Assembly (NCBI GenBank): GCA_950295325.1
Contig: OX485808.1
Location: 1,056,501-1,120,500, forward strand
From: Polytrichum commune
Lineage: Eukaryota; Streptophyta; Polytrichopsida; Polytrichales; Polytrichaceae
Direction of reading: 5' to 3'
DNA length: 64,000 bases
Shown here: in pieces, positions 1 through 11,768 of the stretch
Layout: every line of letters begins with the position of its first letter
Numbering within the stretch: position 1 is the first letter of the stretch
Translations under genes and position numbers: made by a program
Notes under the pieces: model-generated
What the model saw: the letters and a program-made list of their open reading frames with translations, nothing else
What the model was told of the DNA's origin: nothing
Databases searched by the model: none

Positions 1-378
1 CGTGCGAAATCTTTGTCAAAAATGCACGTGGACTCGATTGCCAGTCATGCTTAATTAAGAACATGGCACTTACCCGAGCTCTGCCTAATTGATGTTTTGA
101 TCCAAAAACAAACTGAAACATTGCGAACCGTACGAGATAGTTTGTTGTCTCTTCCGGTGATCATGAAGAACTTAATGTACTCTTCAACGAGCTGAGTGGT
201 CTTCGCGGTTGGTCTGCCGGCTTGTTTGAGTATCCACAAGAAGGTTGGGGTGAAACAACTCGTACACTGGTTCCTTGGAGGCGAGGGTTTAGGCATCCAA
301 CGAGGAACGAGTGTGTGGGTTGGTTCCCCAAGAGAGTCCTTGTGCGGTCTTGGAAGGGAGGCACATAAGACCTTAAAA

Positions 379-725
379 GTTCATCACCTCTGTCCCACAC
401 ATCTAGGAAAATGGTAGATTGTGCCACTTTCACCAGTCGTGCAGATAAGTGTGGAGTGGACAAAGGTGATGACTTTCTCATCCCCAGTGCAGTTTGAAGG
501 AAGGGACTCAAGTTCATCGCCTCTGTTCCAAATCTAGGAATTCAGTAGATGTGCCAATTTTACCATTCTTACCAGAATGCACATTTGAGTTATCTAAGAA
601 TGGGGTGGACAAAGGTGATGACTGCGTAAGTAGTCCTCGTTCACATGCACAGGACCCTAACTCAGCTCCTCACCTCTGTAACAATATCTAGGAGTTCTGG
701 TAGATGTACCAATTTCGTGAAATCG
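379..725. repeat. Three-unit degenerate tandem repeat upstream of the TBL gene
   Basis: Three related units start near 379, 511 and 655. Each carries a 'TC(A/G)CCTCTGT...ATCTAGGA' block followed by 'GTAGAT(T)GTGCCA' or a close variant. The first two units also share 'GTGGACAAAGGTGATGACT' further on. The period is about 132-149 bp. No long open frame is conserved between the units, so this is a non-coding local duplication. The rest of 1-1434 holds only simple repeats (GTGA at about 965-981, GACAGA and GGGA at about 1198-1226) and no gene that I recognise. Confidence 0.75.
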
Positions 726-1434
726 TATCATCTATACCCGTCCTAGAGACTGGACAGAGCTGAAGATGAAACTTGAGACTCGAGGACCCAGCTGTGCAGT
801 TGCAGAGATTAGATGCAGGGAGGCAGCTTGCTTCGTTCGGTGCCGCGGGAGCAGCGTCATCATACCAAAAAGCTTGGGAAAAGATTGACAGACAGACAGA
901 CTGTGGTGGAGGTTGCAAGAATACCGTAATAATACGCGGACGGTTGCTTGATGAGTGGAAGCTGAGTGAGTGAGTGAGTGAAAGCAACAGGGCAATGATA
1001 ACGGCGGCATGATGATAGGGGTACGGTGGGAGTGACTTAAGTTAGGCCGATGAGTGCATCATGTCGAGGTGACTCCTCGGGGGACGATTGAACGAAGCTT
1101 TAGAGCTTTCTGCATTATTTTACGAATCAGACAGTGCATGAAGTTGTCGGTTAGTTGCCGGATCTGTCGACGAATCACGGACACACACAGCCTACAGACG
1201 GACAGACAGAGAGGGAGGGAGGGGGTAGACTAGTCCGTCGTGTGCACAAGTCCAGTGATTGTGTAGCTTCTTTGGCTACAGAAGTAGAAGTTGCATCAAA
1301 GGCTTATTTGATGCTCGGGCTGAGGTTTTTGGGGGTGTAGAGAGGACTAACATGCGGTGGGGGGAAGCTTGGTGAGGAAAATTTAAGTGTGCGGAGAAGA
1401 ATTCCAGGAGTTTGATAGGGTGGGGGTGAAGAAG

Positions 1435-4400
1435 ATGGAGGGCTATGGGCGTCCCAACAAGGGAGGCGGGGGGATGTGTGGTCTCAACCGAGGGCAGCAG
1501 ACATTGTTGTTCATGGTGCTTATGGTGGGGAGCATGATCTTGGTCCTGTGCTGGGAGTCCACGCCCTTCACCAGCGAGATTAACAATCCACCGCACCGTG
1601 ATGGATCTCCAACTTCAACTTCAACATCCCGCAGTGTAGATGGTGCGGAGTTTTACGAGACTGACTTGTTAGACTCCAGATCTTTGCAGAGCAACCGCCG
1701 GGTCATGAGTAGTGTGTTCATTTGTAAAGTTTTCGTGTTTTTGCGTTCTTTTTGTCCGGGAAAAGGGCACATCTGATTTGTTAGTATTTGTTTCAGATCC
1801 TATTTCGGAGGATGAGAGGAGGATTCAAGAGGAATACAAGGTTGGGTCTGCTGCTTACCCCGAAAAGAGTAAGTTTTCTTTCTACTTTTGATCTGACACG
1901 CTTTTGGCGTTTGAAGAGTATGTGGTAGGTTTTCTCGGAGCATGAAATTTATGATTCTGTCTGAAATCCTCCGTTGGTGATGTAATGCATGTCGTTTCGG
2001 AGAAGACGAGAATACCGGGTGGTTGTTGCAGCGACTGACTGGAAAATGACTTTATCTGGTCTGGGTATGCAAGAGTGGAACAGTCGAAGTTTGGCACGCA
2101 CTTGTTAAGCCTTTTTCAACTTTTCTATCTGCTTCTGTTGTGCAGGAAACACAGTCGAGGAACCAAATCGGAGATCTGGTGGAGAGCAGGCTGTCGCTGA
2201 AAAAGACTCTGATTCAGAAGGTATTGGACTTTTTAAGAGAAATTGTTTTGAAACATAGGTTGTAGGGTTGAGCAAAGCTATCAACTTTAACTTGGTCGCC
2301 ATGATCTCTAACTAACTTGCTTACTTACCGTGGATGCCACCAGATCTGAGCGCTTTCAAAATCGATAGCCTGGAGTCCAAGACCAATTTAGATGTACGAA
2401 CCGATGAGAGTAAGGAAACTGTAAGCACAACTTTGAAAGAAACTATGGTGAGGGATATGGACGGCGAGAGCGAGGCCGAGGAGATTGCTCTGGACGAGAG
2501 GAAAGTGGCCAAAGCCGATTCAGTTCGCGGCGAAGTTGACTCAAATTCACCTTCCACGCTTCGAAGAGAGAGGAGTGATGGAAAGGTTGGATCAGATAAA
2601 AGAAGAACTAAGGTTGACGGCACAAACAATGCCACTAGTGGTGATGATGTATCGGAGGACGATTCCACTCAACAACTGCCAGTGAAGACGAGGAAGACAG
2701 AGCTCGACGTGGACGAGGTTTCGGAGACGACAAGTGAAAGTGACCTTGTGGGGACAGCGAAGGAAACTATGACAAATCTCGACATCGAAGGCACTGCGCC
2801 AGTCGCGGAGAAGAAAGAAAAATCAGCAACCACTGAATCAGAAGTGGAAGAAGATTCAGACGTCTCCAGAGGACCCAAGTTAGAAGCAGGGCCTACTACG
2901 AAAGCTCGTCGATCCGTCGACGGTGTAAAGACCGACACCGAATTAGTCGAGGATTCTACCACCAAGTCTAGGGGTATTGCTAAGGTGGCTCCTAAAGATT
3001 CGGATCCTGATGAAACTACTACCGAGACTTTAGATGATGAGCTCGTCACGGCAAAGAAAGATGCAGGGTTGCAGATCACAGCCACTAGGTTAGACGAGTC
3101 CACCACCATCACCAAAGAGGATGAAGAGCTTGAAGCTTCGACTGGTCCAGCTTTGGAGAAGGCCGAAGATGAATCTGATGATTCAGAAGCAGTCGCCCTT
3201 GCCTTAAAAAAAGATAGATTGTTGGTCAACACATCAGAGTCGGACATTGCCACCGAGACATCGAAATTTAATGAAGAACTTGCTCCTGCAACTGGATCTT
3301 CAGTTAGTACTTCTTCATTAAACTCAACCAAACCTACTGCAACTGCAGCACCCACCTTGTTGAACAGCACGAAGAAATTGGAGGTGTCTGAAGGTGGTGT
3401 GCAGGCCAGCAGCAAATCTGCGGACGAAGCGGACATCAGTTCGGAGATGGAGAGTGATCTGGACGAGGAAGATGGGCCCATCCAGCAAGAGGTAGAGGCA
3501 AATAGTGCTGGAGCACCCAAAACTTGTGATTACTCCGTGGGAAAATGGGTGCCTGATTCCAGCCGGCCGATCTACTCTGGTAACGAGTGCAAGCTATGGC
3601 TGGCCGCTCCCTTCTCGTGTCGCCTCAACCACCACCCAGACTTGTCGTTCGAGAAGTATCGGTGGCAGCCGGAGGGTTGCGATCTGCCAAAGTGGAGCGG
3701 CCGAGCTTTTCTTAACAGGTCAGCATTTTCTCTTCCTCACCTCACCTTTTATTTCCTTTTTCATTACCAATGGGAGATCTGATGTTTTCCAAATAGGTTA
3801 GGGGTCCCAATGTGAGATGGGTATTTTTTGGAAAGAGAAGACAGTCTCTTATATTTTGGAAAATTGACTCGGAAGTAGGTTAGTCACCATGCACTAACAC
3901 TTGAGAATGGAAAGTGGCCGTCGAGTAGGTAAATTTACCGCAACATTTAGATGCTTGAGAAATGGAATTTGGTGTTTGTGTGCAAACATAAGGGGTCCCA
4001 ATGTGAAATTGACTTATTTTATCTTGTTTGGGGCACTTGAGGACACACTTATTGGATTTTTTTTTCATTTAACAATGTCATGGATGAACCACCTGGAAGA
4101 AGCGCCACTTGCAAGTGGTTTCGAATTGGCATGTGGATAGTAGTCTGTATCGACTGGGCTCGAAAGATGACTCCCAACGAGAGTACAAGTACTTGAGGAT
4201 GGAAGGTGGCCGTCAAGTAGATTAGTCACCGCAATATTTAGATGCTCGAGTGATGTAACTTGACGGTTGTGTGCATACATGAGTAGGTCCCAGTGTGAGA
4301 TGTTTTTTTAATTTTTAATTTTTTTTTATATCTCTTTGAATGAGGCACTCGAACACAAATTCTTATTGGTTGTAGGTTCATTTAACCACGTAATGAACCA

Positions 4401-5721
4401 TAGGGAGAGGAATCACCACTTGCGGGTGAACATGAACAGACACGTTAAGATATATGTGTATGAACTCTGACAATAGTGTCTTGGTCTTGTCAAACTTGAG
4501 GTAGATTTGAGTTTAAGGATCTTCATGGTCATGGTTGGCCCTTTGCAAGAGGAGTGCACCTTTCCTCCTGCTCTGGGCACCAATCGGACATAGAAAATTT
4601 AGCACACTGTTCACGGAAAATATTCTTAAGTGACATCTACAGGAGTGACCTTACTTGGATGCTATACATGAAAGAAAGCAACAGTGGATCCTGTTCACTA
4701 TCTCGTGGGACCCAATATTGACATATACATTCAATCCGCTCAGAATTCAAGGAAAGTCCCCTGCCTTTATTGACCATGGAATTGTTGAGACCCATTGTTG
4801 AAACCCATCCAGGTTTGTTATTCAGCTGCTGTCCCGTGTTGCTAAACTCTTCTTTTGTACAGGTTGCGGAATAAAGTGCTGGCATTCGTTGGAGACTCGC
4901 TCGGTCGCCAACAATTGCAGTCGCTCATGTGCATGATCACACACGGCAAGAACAAGACGCTCATCAACGAGGTTGGGTCCGAGTTTGGGTTCTACACTCC
5001 GCATGGTGCTCGAAAACCCACCGGGTATGCCTATCGTTTCATGGACACAAACACAACCATTGTCTTCGTGTGGACGACAACCCTGGCGCTCGTGGAGCCA
5101 CTTAATAAGTCAGACCCAGCAACACGCAACGCGCTTCACATTGACCGTCCGGAGAGGTTTATCAAGGACCACCTCCCGCAGTTGGACGTGCTCATTTTGA
5201 ACTCGGGACATCACTGGAACGGTGGAAAGATGAAGCTCAACAAATATGACTTCTACTACAGCGGAAAGCCGGTGGTGAAAGGCGAGCCGCTGTCAAACGT
5301 TTATAATGCGTACAACATGTCCATACACTCGGTAGTCAGCTGGCTGAGCAAGGAGATTGCAGGTACTGACAAACAGGTGTTTTATCGCTCCCTGTCTCCC
5401 CGACACTTCCGAAATGGCGATTGGAACTCAGGTGGCACGTGTGACAGCATCCGGTTTGACAAGGAGGTCAAGGTGCAAGAGGGTGACCCAACCGACCCGA
5501 GGGCCGAGAGTGCGATCCGGGGCACCAACGTGAAGCTCTTAAACATCACGTCTCTCTCACTGTCGCGAGGAGAAACTCACATCTCAAAATACAATGGTGG
5601 CAAAAATGGCCAAGACTGTCTGCACTGGTGCTTGCCTGGGATCCCGGACACTTGGAATGAGGTTCTTTTTGCCATGTTGTCTCCGCCAATTTTTAGGCAG
5701 AAGGTTGCAGGGGCAGCGTAA
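1435..5721 (+). CDS. Trichome birefringence-like (TBL) protein, PMR5N plus PC-esterase (DUF231), with a very long acidic spacer
   Basis: Predicted exons are 1435-1723, 1797-1868, 2146-2220, 2344-3718 and 4863-5721, giving 889 aa. All junctions are GT-AG; the first donor (GTAAAG) is the least certain. The start was chosen because it directly precedes a signal anchor at about residues 22-41. Residues of about 42-539 form a spacer rich in Asp, Glu, Ser, Thr and Lys. The PMR5N domain begins at Cys540 (CDYSVGKWVPD) and runs into the LRNK motif at the last splice junction. The esterase GDS motif is at 614-616 (VGDSLGRQQ) and the DxxH motif (DCLH) at 855-858, which supply the Ser, Asp and His of the family. 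Characterised TBL proteins are Golgi type II membrane enzymes that O-acetylate wall polysaccharides; the acceptor here cannot be told from sequence. Family members usually have 400-600 aa, so the roughly 500-residue spacer is unusual. No lesion is visible. Confidence 0.9.
3891..4430. repeat. Tandem duplication inside the last intron of the TBL gene
   Basis: Two copies of about 290 bp start at about 3891 and 4180. Both contain 'GGCCGTC(G/A)AGTAG', then 'CCGCAA(C/T)ATTTAGATGCT', then 'GGTCCCA(A/G)TGTGA', and later a paired 'ATGAACCA...CCACTTGC' block. A further 'GGGGTCCCAATGTGAGATGG' at 3803 suggests part of a third unit. The array lies wholly within the 3719-4862 intron and explains most of that intron's length. 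Confidence 0.75.
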
Positions 5722-5835
5722 ACTTGGCGTGTGGCCATCTCCGAGTTTTCTGTAGCTGTATGGATTCGCAGTCCCTAAAAAATACACATCCTTCAGTGTG
5801 CATACAACATCGATACCCATCATCATCAATTTTTT

Positions 5836-6430
5836 TAGTCGCCGAGAAATTAATCCTTGGCCGAGTTAGCAATAACATAAACCCACCTGATGTAGGAACC
5901 TCCTAGCTTGATTAGTTGACTTGCCTTCGTCAACTGTAATTTATAGGTAGGACGCAGCCAAGAATTTAGCCAAAGAATTCCACATCAGGAAATGAGACTG
6001 ACTGCAGCATTGAAAGCAAGTCCACCCTGCTGCTGCTGGAGGTGATGAATTCGCCTTCTCCTGAATGGCTACAAACCGCATTTATATAAAACTGTCACTC
6101 ACTCCAGCCAATATTTTCGCCTCACAGTAGAGTGATGGACATGGTATGGGGGTTGGGGGTTTTGGGTTTGGCATGGATCTGAGGTGATATCTACGGAAGT
6201 TGGAAAGTGATCATTATTCTGTTTAGTCGCTGAGAACTAATCCTCGGCCGAGTTAGCAATAACCACCTGACGTGGAATCTAGCTTGATCAGTTGACCCAC
6301 TTCCGTGGATTGTAATTTGCTATGAATTAGTCAAGAATATAGTCAAGAACTCCACATCCGGCTGTCATGAGACTGCATTACAGAAGCGTCCCTCATTCCG
6401 GCCATCTTTTCCCTGCCCTTTGCCCTATGT
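5836..6430. repeat. Direct duplication in the 3' flank of the TBL gene
   Basis: 'TAGTCGC(C/T)GAGAA' followed by 'GGCCGAGTTAGCAATAAC' occurs at 5836 and again at 6224, a period of 388 bp. The similarity continues through 'TAGCTTGAT(T/C)AGTTGAC' and 'TCCACATC(A/C)GG' to a 'TCA(C/T)TCC(A/G)GCCA' block near 6095 and 6390. The duplication starts about 115 bp after the stop codon and could include the 3' UTR or the polyadenylation region. It is followed at about 6486-6520 by a short GACAGA microsatellite. Confidence 0.75.
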
Positions 6431-6817
6431 GACAGGCATTAAACATGTGCACAGCTGCCCAACATCACTTTTTTCAAGAGAGCAGTGCAGACAGAGACAG
6501 AGACAGAGACAGAGGGAGAGAGAAGGCTAGCTAGTAGTTGCCAGAAACACAGCAGGAGCAGGTGCAGGTCCGTGACTAGGTATAATCAATGTCAACAATT
6601 CTGGCAGTGAAGGACATGTCATAACTGTTTGGTACGAAGCTGCTGGCACAGCAGTCATACACACTTGGAGATGCCAGCCACTACCCAACTTACCGGCGTC
6701 GGTCATATCAAAAAAGAAGACAGCTACGAAACAATTCTGTGATGAGACTTTTGACAAGCGAATTCTGACATTCGAAGGCTAAGGCGGGTGTCTACGTAAA
6801 CTCAATAGTTGAGAAGG

Positions 6818-7660
6818 TGAAAGCGTAATGAGGGATTCAATAGCTTGTAAGATTTTCAATTTCAACCCGTTTGACCTCGAATTAGAGACCCCAAATTAGT
6901 CGAGTTCAATCCAGTTGAAATGATGTTGGCCTTCACTCTACCGGGAGCTTGGTTTCATAATCTCTTGCACGATGGATGAGTTCACCTAGACATATTGTGG
7001 TGTCTGGTAAAGTTATACACCAGGGAGGTGAAAAAGTAGCGAGGGATTTTATAGCATGTAATGTGCTATTTTGAAAGTACCATGACTCCAAAATTGACAT
7101 CAAAGATTTCAAACTACACTAAATAATATGATATTTAGTGTGACTTATTGTTTGGAGTCACATGTTCCTATATCTTTTTACTATTGATGTATTTTTTAAC
7201 CAATTAAAGATGTTAATGTTCTATAGTGTCCAAACAACCAATTCGACCATGGTTGGTAAAAAATGAGATGCATAGTAGACAGTTATAGCATTGCGTAATT
7301 CCAAATAGTAAGTCACACTAAGTATCATATTTAGTGTAGTGCACCTAGCATAATTCAATTGGAATGGTGTTGGTCTTCAATTTGTAGGGGCTTGTTTTTA
7401 CTAGGGTCACTTCATTTACAATGGATGAGTTTACCTAGATGCCACAAGGCTAGAGCTAGGAAGGTAAAAATGTAGCAAGGGATTCTATACTAGCCTTCCT
7501 TTTTAATATTTTAAGTCAACTTTGACATTAAAAATGTCATCAAAGACCGGGCCGACTTAGTGTAGTGGAACCTAGTTGAACTGAATCAACCCTTGACCTA
7601 TAGGAACTTGTTCTCACTAGAGCCCCTTCATCCACGATGGATGAGTTTACGTAAGGTAAA
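6818..7660. repeat. Three tandem units of intergenic DNA, the middle one carrying a MITE
   Basis: Units start at about 6818, 7028 and 7468. Each opens with 'GGTGAAA(A/G)...GTA..GAGGGATT' or a close variant. Each later carries a 'GTTGGCCTTCA' or 'GTTGGTCTTCA' type block and then 'GATGGATGAGTTTAC'. The middle unit is about 226 bp longer because of the insertion at 7114-7339. No coding function is seen. Confidence 0.7.
7114..7339. mobile_element. MITE with CTACACTAAATA termini, copy 1
   Basis: The left end is CTACACTAAATAATATGATA and the right end reads as its inverse, closing in TTTAGTGTAG. The inverted similarity extends about 45 bp inward, including a shared 'GTGTGACTTA(T/C)T' block. The element sits inside the middle unit of the 6818-7660 tandem repeat, so flanking units act as approximate empty sites. 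No ORF is present. The superfamily is not settled because a clean target-site duplication was not found. Confidence 0.75.
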
Positions 7661-10600
7661 GACACCCAATATGAGCAACCCCCTACCCAATATTGACCCC
7701 ATTGGTCAAATGAAATCAACTAAAAATAGCACTAGATATCATATTGGATGTCATTGGTTGGAAGTGTCAACAATGGTTTTATTTTAAATGATGGAATAGT
7801 GTCTTCATTTGTGTGATATTAATCATAAAACCACTCCGTGAAGGGTAGGTGTGCTCTTAGTGTGATCATCAAAAACTCATTCATTTGCATCGATAAGAGA
7901 GAAATTAGGAAATATTAGATCTCGATAGCATTTTATGAGAAATCTCATTGTAAATTGGTTAATTATTTGAAGATGGTCCTAAAATAGTTCAGAAATAAAA
8001 TAAGATGCGGGAAGTTAATCCCCACATGATGAAGTTAATTCAAAACCAAATTCACTATCCATATATATTTTCAAGATCTTAGTCATCAAAGTTTGGGTGG
8101 TAAAAGGTTTGGCCACCTTACAATGTCCAAGCTTCGTGGGAATGTAGTAGGATCCCACCTCTTGACATTTTTTATTTGTATTTTGTCAGTTTATAAACGA
8201 ACAACCTATTTGGTTCTTAGGTTGTTGGTTTATAAACTTGTGCCAACATTAAATTACTGGTCTATGAAGTAAAATGGAGGGGCCAGATTCAAACAAGGTT
8301 CCAATCTATGGAATTATTTTGCAATATGTCTAGCACAAGTGTGGTCATAATCAATCACTTGTGATGATATCCTAAAGAGAATTCCACAATTTTATTGGTT
8401 TAAATGGATCAAAGTCAGCAATTTAAAATCTTCTTGATGCTTGCCATTGTGAGTCACTTATGTAAATACATTACAAATTATTTGAAGAACCGAATAGTTG
8501 TTTGGAAACTTTATTATATGATCCCACTTGTGTTGGATTACTAGAGAATTAGCAAATATGTATCAACCTCGATGGATATTTACCTTCAACAATTTCTAAC
8601 ATATAAGCATGACACACCACAATCGAAAACATAGATATCAAAAGAAAACCAACTAAAGAAATCCATGACTAAACTCTTCAAGATTTCAATAGCTTTTTGT
8701 CTTGACTCATAATGCCAATGTGCTAATTATGTAACCCGTTTAAGGTTCACTACATACATGCACTAGAATGCTAGAGGCATCCATTAAAAGTTGATAAATA
8801 CCTTAGTTGCATAAAAATTCATATAAATTCACCCACTTGGCACGAGCATGTGAAGTCATTGAAGTGTTGGTTATCATATTAACGTGGATGTGTCTAATCC
8901 AATATCTTTGATGATGGGATATTTTTTTTCAAGGTTAATTTGTGGTGATCTACATCATTAAGTGGTTGCTCATCTTCCGAAATCATATTAAACTTAGACA
9001 TGTGACCAAATTAGTTCAACTTAGCGTCATGCAACTAATTTTATGAAGGCATGTAACACAATTTGGAAGTGGATGCACTCACCAAACCTTCCTTGTATGT
9101 TGTTCACGTACCTTAGAAGTTTTTCAACTGGTCTATTTGAAGTGAACAAGAGCCCAAAATACGCAACATGTGGTTCAACACGGGAACGGCATGAAGTGTA
9201 CTTTAAAGCAACACAAGTGTTTTCCACAAGACCTACATGACTACTTTATGAAGAGAAAAATCTCGTGTCTACAAATTCATAACAATTTCCCACAACCTCC
9301 GAATTGATATTGGATTTTCACTCTCCTCCACACATTTGCAAGTACCTCAAAAACACGAGGGTTGAAAGATCTACCACACAATAAGGCTTCAATCTCATAA
9401 ATATATCCATTCGAGACATTTACCTTATGCACATCAGCAAGTTCCCCAAATATCAATATGTGACCAATTAGGCAGTCGACAACAAGGGACAGAGCTATGG
9501 TTTTTCTAGATTGCCGAGCTAATTAGAAGTTAGACCCTGCTGCCGGGGAAAAGTCATAGTAGTACCTGAGAAGTCCAAATACACATGTACCCTAGTATGT
9601 ACCTCCAGCTTAAAAGTAAGAATTGAATAAACAGTTTTGATAGGACACGAAGTGGCCTGGCCTGTTCCTTCCTGCCAAATGTGTACGAGAGCATTTAGTT
9701 CGGAGGTAGGTATACTACAGAGCCTCTACCTGGAGACCAGAGCAGAGTACCTTTGTTATTGTAGAGGATCAACTTCTAATAAGCCTGGTGCTTGGGTGGA
9801 TCGATGGAGGCTATGATTTGTGTCTTGCCTGCATGCGAGACTGGAGACCTCTTGGCATGGAGCGCATGAGCTGGAGCATCTGCACCAATGTTGACATACT
9901 GTCTAACCTTGGGAATTTTCTTTTGCAAAGTATGTCCAAAGGGGTTTTCTTCTGTGGTGTATTAATCAATGTTAAATCGGTAAATAGGTGAATGCATGGT
10001 ATCAATTCATAACACCGATAATGGTATGAAGAACCATCCCCACCCGTATCAAAATTTCAACTAGTAGTCATGTAGTGATACTGTGGGTATAATATTATCC
10101 TAGTCATTATTTGGGTCAGTACCATACATTGCAGTCAGTGACAAAATAATTGCATTCCAAGGTACCAACGTAGAATTCATAACCAATGACAACACGACAC
10201 GTGGCACTTGGAAATCTATTCATTTGCATTTAAAATTGATTATGTACAAAACTGACATGCGTCTAGGGTCACACCATCCAACTACCATATTGATGCAAAG
10301 GTTATTTTACACAGGTACGAAGGTCTATGGATTGATATAAATCCGAATGGTATTAAAAGCAAACACATTCTCAAGTACATGCACACTACTGGTATCAAAC
10401 AAAATGTAGAATCTCCATGACATATTCCAAACCAATTTGAAAAAAATAGAGATACCAGTCCAACATGAAACATCGCTTACACAGAAGCTCAGTTTAGGTG
10501 GCTTCTATATTTCAATATAGGTTGTACTCTAGAAGCCAAATGTGATGATTACTTGTTCTCCAGAAAAATGCCATTATAAATAACTTTGAAGGAAATAGGT

Positions 10601-11768
10601 TGCGGGTATAAGCATAATGAAGTTGAAATACAAATGCACTAGAATAATTTCATGCCATTATCATAAGAATTTTTGAAAGCACATTGCACAATGTTGTTGA
10701 CACTCGAGGGTTTAATATAAATCTTGGTTTTTACAAGGGTGTGTGCTCATAGATTGTTATGCTTTGTGTGGCAATTTACTATCTAAGAGAACACTTTATG
10801 GCCATCTTAAATGATTGGAGTCAGGAGAGACGAACCCAAGATCCAAAATATGTTTTCAAGACAGTTAAGTATGATACATTAGCCACTAACCTTTGACTGC
10901 GTTTGCTTCCTCTTTTGGTACCTTTCTTGATTCATACATTGAAAACTTCGACTTGATCAGATATAAGCTGCATCCTGTCAGGCCAAATTAAGAAATGACC
11001 AAAGTGAAGAGGATCTCCAGACTCCCGTTGTGCATTGGGTACTGGGCATTGGGGCTCGCAAATGTTGATCAAAATTTGCTAGCACAGATGCCAATGAATG
11101 GACTCAATTTACAAGGACCATTAATCCAGTACCTATGAAATTATCCTTCAGTCCGAGTCTCAACCATCTTAAACCTAAGGCTTGAACTTGAGTAGATTGG
11201 AGAGATTTAGGCCTTGAGTAGGCCTTGCTGCTAAAGGTGGGTAGATCATTTAAGCTGTTCAATTGCCCTGGTGATGAGTATGGGTGGGTTAAGACTTTTC
11301 CTATTGGTTGAGATTTAACTCATTTGTGCCTATGTGCTTCCTAGGGATCCCCACATTCCACCATCAGGTGAGCCCTCTTGTCCGCACCACTCATTGTACT
11401 CACTTCCTGAATCACCTGCAAAGGAACTTGCAAGTCAGAATTCCAGTTGTCATCCTAATGGGCTTCATTCTTGACCTCAATGTGCCAAAGGAAGACAGGG
11501 TAGCTATTCACATAAACAAGACCACAAGGCCCCGATTTTAGCACTGTTTAGATACTACACGTTCAAAAACCAGCAAGACACTCAACCCTGTACGTCCAAA
11601 CTCATCAACAATACCAGTCATGGGAAACAAACACTTCACTCTAAAAGCTTCCCAAAAATGCTTATGCTGCAGTAACTGAAAGAAGCAGAAATTACCTCTC
11701 TGCTGGATATTGATAGCTTGCTATTCCAGAAGTCGGCAAGCAGTGTAAGGTGGTCACTGTTATGGGGC
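7661..11768. other. AT-rich intergenic DNA with no recognised gene
   Basis: This stretch lies between the TBL gene's repeats and the release factor's 3' end. Only short open frames (at most about 77 codons) occur, with no recognised domain and no splice-compatible chain. A weak inverted similarity is visible around 9515-9600 versus 9700-9790 (a shared TTAGAAGTT core), which may be an old hairpin element. I found no tRNA, rRNA or complete transposon here. Confidence 0.5.

Noticed and set aside
2669-3520. Long minus-strand open frame (283 codons) rich in Ser and Val
   Set aside because: It is the antisense of the acidic spacer of the TBL gene and has no independent signal.
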